From an uncultured Chromatiaceae bacterium (GTDB lineage Bacteria > Pseudomonadota > Gammaproteobacteria > Enterobacterales > Alteromonadaceae), in NCBI GenBank assembly GCA_946481195.1, contig CAMLNG010000293.1:1-5193 (forward strand): a DNA stretch of 5,193 bases, given 5' to 3'. A program made the translations under genes and the position numbers. Position 1 is the stretch's first letter; each line of letters starts with the position of its first letter. Positions 1-5,193 of this stretch are shown one piece after another. Under the pieces are notes generated by a model, which saw only the letters and a list, made by a program, of their open reading frames with translations, was not told the DNA's origin and searched no databases.

Positions 1-358
1 CCACGCGGTTATCACGACCGGGCGCTGAGTTGCCGCCGTTTAGCACACTGCCGAGATAATAATCCCGCACCTGCTGCGGTGTGACCGAGGCGATGTCGGC
101 CTGGACCAACTGACCGACTTTTTGTGCCGGGCTCATCTGCACCAGCAGCGCTTTGATTTTTTCCTCGACCGCCGGTTGGCGGGCGATAGGCGATGGCTGT
201 AACGGCCAGTTCTCTGGCTGAATTTTTGCTTGCGCTGCCGCGTTCGCGACTGCGGTTTCTGTTGGTGCTGTCGCTGGCTGCGGCGCCGGCGCTTTACCGC
301 AGGCACTGATGATAAGACTGGCAGATAACAGCAAGCCGGCGCTGAGTTCTTTTTGCAT
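1..358 (-). CDS. Lipoprotein family 3 glycoside hydrolase (exo-beta-glucosidase type), N-terminal part only
   Basis: Seen: an open frame from ATG at 358 to the left edge, giving 119 residues with no stop. It starts MQKELSAGLLLSASLIISAC, a short hydrophobic stretch ending in a lipobox (ISAC) with Cys at residue 20. The +2 residue is Gly, not Asp, which in gammaproteobacteria favours Lol sorting to the outer membrane. Residues 21-60 form an Ala/Pro/Gln-rich linker. From about residue 60 the sequence matches the start of the GH3 barrel domain as I know it: VEEKIKALLVQMSPAQKVGQ (64-83), then LGSVLNGGNSAPG (102-114), typical of the proteobacterial exo-1,3/1,4-beta-glucosidase (ExoP-like) branch. 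The catalytic Asp and the second domain lie outside the window. The family normally runs to about 800 residues or more, so most of the gene is missing. The start is supported by AGGAG five bases upstream. Inferred: a surface or periplasm-facing exo-acting beta-glycosidase, probably last of the visible operon. Substrate (beta-glucan, cello- or xylo-oligosaccharide) cannot be set from this fragment. Confidence 0.88.
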   Translation of the reverse strand, partial: MQKELSAGLLLSASLIISACGKAPAPQPATAPTETAVANAAAQAKIQPENWPLQPSPIARQPAVEEKIKALLVQMSPAQKVGQLVQADIASVTPQQVRDYYLGSVLNGGNSAPGRDNRV

Positions 359-430
359 AGATTCTCCTGATGTCGGCTGGCTCGCCGTCTGGTCGTTGGC
401 CGTTTGGTAGTAAGTGTTCATTACGGTAAA
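359..430. other. 72-bp gap between the two GH3 genes
   Basis: This is the longest untranslated gap in the window. It contains the ribosome binding site of the lipoprotein gene and a frame with no stop that joins that gene in frame from an ATG at 421. The best hairpin is only CGGC-GAGCCA-GCCG with no T-run, so there is no terminator. I see no convincing -35/-10 pair. Read-through transcription from the upstream GH3 is likely. Confidence 0.5.
364..368 (-). promoter_or_regulatory. Ribosome binding site of the lipoprotein GH3 gene
   Basis: On the minus strand AGGAG lies five bases before ATG 358 (AGGAGAATCTATG). It decides the start. An in-frame ATG exists 63 bases further upstream (421-419), but it has no Shine-Dalgarno sequence and would put 21 polar residues in front of the lipoprotein signal peptide. 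Confidence 0.8.
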
Positions 431-2989
431 TTAGTCAATCACGACAACGCGGCTTTGTAACACCCGGCCGTCGCCGATATCAGTCACCGCACCTTCGATG
501 TTAAAAGCGCCACGCAGACGCACATCTGCCGACGAGCTGCCAAGCATCACCCGGATCTCACCCGGTTCCACCACCCAACGCATCCGGCTGTCGAGGAATG
601 CCAGTTGATTGACCGGCAGGGTAAATTGCAGCTGCGCGCTTTGGCCCGGCGCTAAGCTGACCCTGGCAAAACCAACCAGTTGTTGTACCGGCCGGGTCAC
701 GCTTGCTGCCGGGTCCTGCGCATAAAGCTGCACCACTTCAGTGCCGGCACGTTTGCCGCTGTTTTTGATGCGCAGGCGAATGCTGGCCTCACCGCCGGCG
801 CGCACCTGCGGCGTGTCGATTTGCAAATCGCTGTAACTGAATTCGGTGTAGCTCAGGCCATGGCCAAAGGGGTACAGCGGGCTGATATCGTCGTGCAGAT
901 AACCGCGGCTACTCGATGCTTTGTGATTGTAAAACTGTGGAATATGGCCAGCGCTACGCGGAAAAGTGATCGGCAATTTGCCGGATGGGTTCACCTCGCC
1001 AAACAGCACATTCGCCACTGCGGTGCCGGTTTCCTGGCCCAGATACCAGGCTTCGACAATAGCCGGCATTGTGGTTGCCAGCTTGCCAAGTGCCAAAGGC
1101 CGGCCATTGCTGAGCACCAGCACCACAGGTTTGTTGCCGGCGGCGGCCAGCACTTGCGCTGCCAGCAGTTGCTGATCGGTGCTTAATTCCAGCGTGGTGC
1201 GATCGCCTAAATGTTTATCGGCCCAGGCCTCGCGCGCTAAGCCTTCGTTTTCACCCAGCACCAGCACTATAGCGTCCGCCGTTTTGGCCAAAGCGACCGC
1301 TTCGGAACGCAGCCGGGCGTTCTCCACTGGGTCAGCTGCGACAGTATCATCATGGTTCCAGCGCAGCATCGAATAAGTGCCGGCTTGTTGACTGCGTTGC
1401 TGCAGCGCCAGTGCCGCTGCGGCGGCTAAGGCGTTGGTGCTGGAGGTGTCAGTGCTGTCAGCAGTTGCGACGCCCTTAGTTTGCAAAAAGTTATTCGTGC
1501 TGATGAGGGCGCCACGGGCAAAACTGACCTTGGCTTTGCCTTGCCGTTTGACCTGTAGAGCGTGCTGCAGGCCTTGCAATACAGTAACAGTCTGGCGCGG
1601 AATACTGCTGTAACCGCCTAACAGCGTTTCATCGGCGTGTGGGCCTATCACGGCCAGATGCTGGATTTTGCTGGCATCCAGCGGCAAGGTGGCCTGTCCA
1701 CCCATGGCAGGCACAGGGTCGTTTTTCAGCAGCACTATTGATTTTTCGGCGACGCTTTGTGCCAACTTACGGCTTTCTGTGTCGCCAAGCGCACCATCCG
1801 CCGCTGTGGCGTCGACTGCCTGCTGTTCAAATAAACCGAGGCGGAATTTTAACCTAAGCACGGCGCGCACCGCCGTGTCTATCACCGCAATATCCAGCGC
1901 GCCGCTTTTGACCTGCTGCGCCAACAGCGGGTAGGCTTTCGGATCTGGTGTTTCCATATCGACGCCGGCGAGCAGCGCCGCTTTGGCAGCTTCAGCGTCA
2001 TCGGCAAACAACTGATGGCGGCTACGCAGTTCCTGAATGGCAAAATAGTCACTGACCACAGCGCCCTGAAAACCCCACTGCTTGCGCACCACATCATGTA
2101 ATAACTGCTGATTGATATGCGAAGGCAGGCCATCGACCTCGTTATAAGACGGCATCACACTGGCGGCATGCGCCAGTTTCACCGCAGCTTCAAACGGCGT
2201 TAAAAATACTTCGGCCAGCTCCCGTGGCGCGATATGGGCCGGTGCTGTGTTGACACCAGCCTGAGGCTGGCCATGACCGGTTAAATGCTTCAGCGTGGCG
2301 ACAACTTTGTCTTTGGCAAAAGGCTGGTGCCAGCCGTCTTTGGCCGCGGGCTCGCCCTGCAGGCCACGAATCGCCGCCACACCCAAAGCCGACACCAGAT
2401 AAGGGTCTTCACCGAGCGTTTCTTCAATCCGTCCCCAACGCGGGTCGCGGCCAATATCCAGCACCGGTGATAAGGCCCAGTGCGCGCCGGTGGCGCGCAT
2501 TTCCCGGGCGGCGACCGCGGTCATCGCCTGCATGTTTTCCGGCGACCAGCTGCTTGCAAGCGCCAGCGCCTGCGGAAAACTGGTGGCATCAAAAGCGACA
2601 AAACCATGTAGCGCTTCTTCATGCATCAGCGCCGGAATGCCAAGCCGGGTGTGGTCGCGCAGCCAGCGCTGCGCCGCATTATTAAATTCGGCGGTCTGTT
2701 TTGGAGTTTTAAATTCGCTGGGCCGGGCGATATGGCCAATGCCATGCGGCATTAGCTGGGCAGCTTGTTCCGGCACAAACTGCAGCCTGATATCTTCCAT
2801 TTGCCGGCGCTGATGCCAGACGCTCTGTAACTGCGCCAGTTTCTCTTCCAGCGTCATGCGTTGCAGCAAGTCTTCGGTGCGCTCGCTGACCGAACGCGCC
2901 GGGTCCTGATAGGGCAATGTTGTCGCCGCGTGCAGCGGGGTCTGGCTCAGGAGCGCTGCAGATACAGCACTGAGGATCGAAGTTCGCAC
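431..2989 (-). CDS. Exported family 3 glycoside hydrolase, beta-xylosidase/beta-glucosidase type
   Basis: Complete gene of 852 residues, GTG start and TAA stop. Residues 1-21 look like a Sec signal peptide (hydrophobic core ILSAVSAALLS, probable cleavage after LHA), so the enzyme is probably periplasmic. Mature start LPYQDPARSVSERTEDLLQR is typical of GH3. Barrel domain, about 25-385: HEEALHGF (123-130), SFPQALALA (137-145), RDPRWGRIEETLGEDPYL (181-198), KH..GHG (234-240), SYNEVDGLPSH (281-291), and VVSDYF (311-316) with D314 as the expected catalytic nucleophile. Second alpha/beta sandwich domain, about 410-680: GENEGLAREAW (579-589), where E587 is a tentative acid/base, then LGDR (594-597) and NPSGKLPITFPRS (667-679). 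YPFGHGLSYTEF (706-717) leads into a C-terminal fibronectin-III-like domain (about 730-825). The overall pattern is closest to proteobacterial and Bacteroidetes XynB/Bxl-like xylosidases, which release xylose (and often glucose) from non-reducing ends. Odd: an Ala/Gln/Ser-rich stretch at about 497-545 in the second domain that I do not recognise from relatives. The exact sugar specificity is inferred, not shown. Confidence 0.93.
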   Translation of the reverse strand: MRTSILSAVSAALLSQTPLHAATTLPYQDPARSVSERTEDLLQRMTLEEKLAQLQSVWHQRRQMEDIRLQFVPEQAAQLMPHGIGHIARPSEFKTPKQTAEFNNAAQRWLRDHTRLGIPALMHEEALHGFVAFDATSFPQALALASSWSPENMQAMTAVAAREMRATGAHWALSPVLDIGRDPRWGRIEETLGEDPYLVSALGVAAIRGLQGEPAAKDGWHQPFAKDKVVATLKHLTGHGQPQAGVNTAPAHIAPRELAEVFLTPFEAAVKLAHAASVMPSYNEVDGLPSHINQQLLHDVVRKQWGFQGAVVSDYFAIQELRSRHQLFADDAEAAKAALLAGVDMETPDPKAYPLLAQQVKSGALDIAVIDTAVRAVLRLKFRLGLFEQQAVDATAADGALGDTESRKLAQSVAEKSIVLLKNDPVPAMGGQATLPLDASKIQHLAVIGPHADETLLGGYSSIPRQTVTVLQGLQHALQVKRQGKAKVSFARGALISTNNFLQTKGVATADSTDTSSTNALAAAAALALQQRSQQAGTYSMLRWNHDDTVAADPVENARLRSEAVALAKTADAIVLVLGENEGLAREAWADKHLGDRTTLELSTDQQLLAAQVLAAAGNKPVVLVLSNGRPLALGKLATTMPAIVEAWYLGQETGTAVANVLFGEVNPSGKLPITFPRSAGHIPQFYNHKASSSRGYLHDDISPLYPFGHGLSYTEFSYSDLQIDTPQVRAGGEASIRLRIKNSGKRAGTEVVQLYAQDPAASVTRPVQQLVGFARVSLAPGQSAQLQFTLPVNQLAFLDSRMRWVVEPGEIRVMLGSSSADVRLRGAFNIEGAVTDIGDGRVLQSRVVVID

Positions 2990-2995
2990 AAAACT

Positions 2996-3000
2996 CTCCT
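2996..3000 (-). promoter_or_regulatory. Ribosome binding site supporting a GTG start for the GH3 gene
   Basis: AGGAG (within AGGAGAG) is six bases upstream of GTG 2989. This strong site, followed directly by a clean signal peptide, fixes the non-ATG start. Confidence 0.8.
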
Positions 3001-3002
3001 GT

Positions 3003-3016
3003 ACCGGCGTACCGGT
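3003..3016. repeat. Small inverted repeat (possible hairpin) between GH43 and GH3 genes
   Basis: The minus-strand transcript reads ACCGG-UACG-CCGGU: five complementary bases each side of a four-base UACG loop. It sits four bases after the GH43 stop codon and two bases before the AGGAG of the GH3 gene. There is no U-run after it, so it is not an intrinsic terminator. It could modestly affect translation of the downstream gene or stabilise an mRNA end, but a stem this short can arise by chance. Confidence 0.4.
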
Positions 3017-3020
3017 TCTG

Positions 3021-4034
3021 TTAATCCCGGTATGGTTTCAGCGGCACAATGCGACCTTCAGCGTCATACTGCAGTTCGGCCATTTTGATGCTGCGCAGGT
3101 GCGTGACACCGCCTGACAAAATCGAGTCGTGGTAAAACAGATACCACTTGCCTTCGAACTCAGCGATGGAGTGGTGCGTCGTCCAGCCAACCACAGGTTC
3201 CAGAATATGGCCCTGATAGGTGAAAGGCCCGTACGGGTTATCACCTATGGCGTAACACAACAAGTGGCTGTCGCCGGTGGAGTAGGAGAAGTAGTATTTG
3301 CCTTGATATTTGTGCAGCCAGGACGCTTCAAAAAAACGCCGTTTGTTATCCCCGGCGAGCAGCGGCTTCCCTTGTTCATCGACAATCAGCACTTCACGCG
3401 GCGCTTCGGCAAACTCGAGTAAATCGTCGCGCAGACGCGCCACACGTGGGCCTAACGCTGGTTCAGTCGCTGCGGGCTCCTGATGTTCAGCCTGCCATTG
3501 GTTGTCGCGGTACTGTTGCAGTTGCCCGCCCCAGATGCCGCCAAAATACAGATAATATTCACCGTCATCATCGGCAAAAACCGCCGGGTCAATCGAATAG
3601 CTGCCGGTTATTGGTGCCGGTTGTGGCGTGAAAGGGCCGCTTGGGCTGTCGCTGACTGCCACGCCAATCTGGAAGATTCCGTCGGCTTTTTTCGCCGGGA
3701 AATACAGGTAATACCGTCCAGCTTTACAGGCTGCATCCGGCGCCCACATTTGCCGCTCGGCCCAGGGCACGTCTTTGACATGCAGCGCCACGCCGTGGTC
3801 GGTGACCGGCTCGCCGGGCGCGGCCAGCGACAACACATGGTAATCCTCCATGCCAAAATGATCGCCGTTGTCGTTAAACGGAATGCCGGCGTCGATGTCG
3901 TGCGACGGATAAATATAAATGCGGCCGTCAAACACATGGGCAGACGGGTCTGCCGTGTAGATATGTTCAACCAAATCAGTCGAAATGGCGGTTTGCTTGA
4001 GTTTATTCAGCTGTTCAGCGCTGTATTCAGACAT
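3021..4034 (-). CDS. Cytoplasmic family 43 glycoside hydrolase, beta-xylosidase/alpha-L-arabinofuranosidase type
   Basis: Complete gene, 337 residues from ATG 4034 to TAA. GTG 4043 would add three residues (MIE), but its only purine-rich sequence abuts it, while AGAG lies eight bases before the ATG. There is no signal peptide or membrane segment, so the enzyme should be cytoplasmic. The sequence spans a single five-bladed beta-propeller of usual length for the small GH43 enzymes, without an added C-terminal beta-sandwich. Numbered from the ATG, expected catalytic residues are visible: general base D29 (YTADPSAHVF), pKa-modulating D149 (SYSIDPAVF) and general acid E236 (RRFFEASWLHK). Also characteristic are YPSHDID (42-48), RQMWAPDAA (94-102), YYLYFGG (160-166), YFSYSTGDSH (248-257) and GWTTHHS (283-289), whose His is the likely site of the central metal. 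The pattern looks like GH43 subfamily 1; that subfamily number is from memory. Likely role: removing xylose or arabinose from imported oligosaccharides. Its place right after the sugar symporter gene fits this. Confidence 0.93.
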   Translation of the reverse strand: MSEYSAEQLNKLKQTAISTDLVEHIYTADPSAHVFDGRIYIYPSHDIDAGIPFNDNGDHFGMEDYHVLSLAAPGEPVTDHGVALHVKDVPWAERQMWAPDAACKAGRYYLYFPAKKADGIFQIGVAVSDSPSGPFTPQPAPITGSYSIDPAVFADDDGEYYLYFGGIWGGQLQQYRDNQWQAEHQEPAATEPALGPRVARLRDDLLEFAEAPREVLIVDEQGKPLLAGDNKRRFFEASWLHKYQGKYYFSYSTGDSHLLCYAIGDNPYGPFTYQGHILEPVVGWTTHHSIAEFEGKWYLFYHDSILSGGVTHLRSIKMAELQYDAEGRIVPLKPYRD

Positions 4035-4042
4035 CTCAATCA

Positions 4043-4048
4043 CTCTCT
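4043..4048 (-). promoter_or_regulatory. Probable ribosome binding site of the GH43 gene
   Basis: AGAGAG lies eight bases before ATG 4034 and just after the symporter stop codon (TAACCAAGAGAG). It is weaker than the sites of the two GH3 genes but is the best match, and it favours the ATG over the GTG at 4043, whose first base overlaps it. Confidence 0.5.
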
Positions 4049-4051
4049 TGG

Positions 4052-5193
4052 TTATTCAGTCGCGAGCTGTGCCGCCGCGCGCCGGGCGCTCAGCTCCTGC
4101 TCAATCTGGCTTTCTTGCTGTTTGTTGATTTCGTACAGGCAAACGATGCCAACGCCGAGTAAAAACGGCAGCGCGGCATACAGGCTGACGGATAATTTGA
4201 TGCCTTCGATGGTGTCCGCGCTTTGTGTGGCAAGGCTCGCGTCATAACCCACGTTGGCCAGAATGCCGGCAACTAAAGCACCGCCAATCGACAGGCCCAG
4301 CTTCAGACCAAAAATCATTGCGGAAAAAATAATGGCGGTGGCGCGGCGGTGGTTTTTCCATTCGGAATAATCAGCCACGTCGGCGATCATCGCCCATAAC
4401 AGCGGAATGGTGATGCCGTAGAAAAAGCCGTGCAGAATTTGCGATAAAAACACCAGACCGATGGCGTCCGACGGAAACAGGTAAAAGGCCAGAATAAACA
4501 GCGTCGAGACAAACAGCGCCGAGGCAAATACATCGCGTTTACCAAAGCGGTCAGCCAGTGGTTTGGAAAAGCCGATACCGAAAATCATGCAGATAATACC
4601 GCCGGCGTTAAACAGGCTAAAACCGGAAGTCGCCGCATCTTTTGGCCATAAAAATTCGGTTAACCCCATACTGGTCAGTACAGCATTTAAACCGGCAATA
4701 AAACCATTAAAACCAATATCCTGCAGGAAAGCGGCGACCTTGGTATCATCCAGATAATTCTCAAAATAAAAGATGTACATGCCGCCTTTGAGCGCCAGTG
4801 TGATAAACACCAGCACTGTCAAAATCAGCATAATGAGCCAGGGTTTGTTGTGCAAAAGGTCGGCAATGTCCTGGCGGATACTGGACGACTGTGCGGCAAT
4901 GGTCTGCACCCGCTCGCGGGTGGTGATAAAAGTAATGAGGAAAAACACAATACCGACGCAGGCAAACAGCGTCATGGTATTTTCAAAACCGACGGCTTTA
5001 TCACCGTCGCCCAAAATCAGTACCAGCGGCAACAACAGCGCCTGAATAATAAACTGCGCCACCATCACGGCGACAAAACGGTACGCCGACAAGCTGTTGC
5101 GGTCGGCCATATTGCCGGTCAGCACGCCACTTAATGCCGAGTAGGGCAGGTTATTCGCCGAATACACCAGCACCAGCAGCACATAAGTTGCGA
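4052..5193 (-). CDS. GPH-family (MelB/XynB-like) sugar:cation symporter, N-terminus missing
   Basis: The frame is open from the right edge to TAA at 4054-4052, about 380 residues. GTG 5182 is not a real start: the codons before it read A-T-Y and continue into VLLVLVYSANNLPYSALSGV, which is the transmembrane helix 4 region of glycoside-pentoside-hexuronide:cation symporters. Roughly the first 100 residues are therefore outside the window. Counting from the codon at 5182, about nine membrane segments are visible, near 1-20, 36-57, 70-87, 114-138, 184-205, 218-236, 239-262, 281-309 and 331-350. Family marks include NNLPYSALSGV (10-20), the cytoplasmic loop KPLADRFGKRDVF (207-219) and the signature WAMIADVADYSEWKNHRRAT (263-282). 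A stretch at about 141-183, containing FLQDIGFNGF and FLWPKDAATSGF, lies between two helices where MelB has only a short loop. The tail (about 351-376) is polar and charged. Inferred role: inner-membrane uptake of xylose, xylo-oligosaccharides or related sugars with Na+ or H+, feeding the GH43 enzyme encoded 17 bases downstream. Confidence 0.92.
   Translation of the reverse strand, partial: ATYVLLVLVYSANNLPYSALSGVLTGNMADRNSLSAYRFVAVMVAQFIIQALLLPLVLILGDGDKAVGFENTMTLFACVGIVFFLITFITTRERVQTIAAQSSSIRQDIADLLHNKPWLIMLILTVLVFITLALKGGMYIFYFENYLDDTKVAAFLQDIGFNGFIAGLNAVLTSMGLTEFLWPKDAATSGFSLFNAGGIICMIFGIGFSKPLADRFGKRDVFASALFVSTLFILAFYLFPSDAIGLVFLSQILHGFFYGITIPLLWAMIADVADYSEWKNHRRATAIIFSAMIFGLKLGLSIGGALVAGILANVGYDASLATQSADTIEGIKLSVSLYAALPFLLGVGIVCLYEINKQQESQIEQELSARRAAAQLATE

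Noticed and set aside
359..421. In-frame upstream ATG (421-419) extending the lipoprotein GH3 by 21 residues (MNTYYQTANDQTASQPTSGE)
   Set aside because: There is no ribosome binding site before it, and it would bury the lipoprotein signal peptide. ATG 358 has AGGAG at the right spacing and an immediate signal peptide.
680..1186. 168-residue open frame on the plus strand
   Set aside because: It is fully antisense to conserved GH3 sequence, has no family resemblance, and is rich in His/Cys/Ala/Gln in a way typical of antisense shadow frames.
3003..3016. Inverted repeat as a transcription terminator
   Set aside because: The stem is only five pairs and no T-run follows on the minus strand. It is followed at once by a ribosome binding site and the next gene.
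3483..4247. 254-residue open frame on the plus strand
   Set aside because: It lies antisense across the GH43/symporter junction. It has no recognisable domain, and its residues mirror the codon bias of the well-recognised genes on the other strand. It is a shadow.
5180..5182. GTG as the true start of the symporter, which would make a complete 376-residue protein
   Set aside because: The frame stays open to the window edge with family-typical residues before the GTG, and a protein starting here would lack about three N-terminal membrane helices that the family needs.

Overview
The window holds four genes, all on the minus strand, packed head to tail. They look like part of a plant-polysaccharide (most likely xylan/arabinoxylan) utilisation operon. 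In the direction of transcription, from high to low coordinates, they are: the C-terminal three quarters of a GPH-family sugar:cation symporter (runs off the right edge); a cytoplasmic family 43 glycoside hydrolase (beta-xylosidase/alpha-L-arabinofuranosidase type); a complete exported family 3 glycoside hydrolase of the beta-xylosidase/beta-glucosidase type; and the N-terminal part of a second, lipoprotein-type family 3 glycoside hydrolase (runs off the left edge).

Gaps are short: about 17 bp between symporter and GH43, 31 bp between GH43 and the first GH3, and 72 bp between the two GH3 genes. Each internal gene has a Shine-Dalgarno-like sequence, strong for both GH3 genes and modest for GH43. 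I see no convincing terminator or promoter in the gaps, so co-transcription is the simplest reading. There is no stretch of 300 bases or more without a gene, and no RNA gene, mobile element, CRISPR array or long repeat was found.

The host looks like a Gram-negative, moderately GC-rich bacterium. The lipobox with a non-Asp +2 residue (outer-membrane sorting), the Sec signal peptide on a GH3, and the symporter-GH43-GH3 grouping fit a polysaccharide-degrading gammaproteobacterium (Cellvibrio/Rheinheimera/Alteromonas/Xanthomonas-like). Genus cannot be fixed from this window.

Inferred working model: the exported and lipid-anchored GH3 enzymes trim oligosaccharides from their non-reducing ends outside the inner membrane. 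The symporter imports the resulting sugars or short xylo-/arabinoxylo-oligosaccharides, and the cytoplasmic GH43 finishes them to xylose and/or arabinose. These are recognisable families in a familiar arrangement. I did not find strong evidence of an undescribed system, and the findings are modest local oddities.
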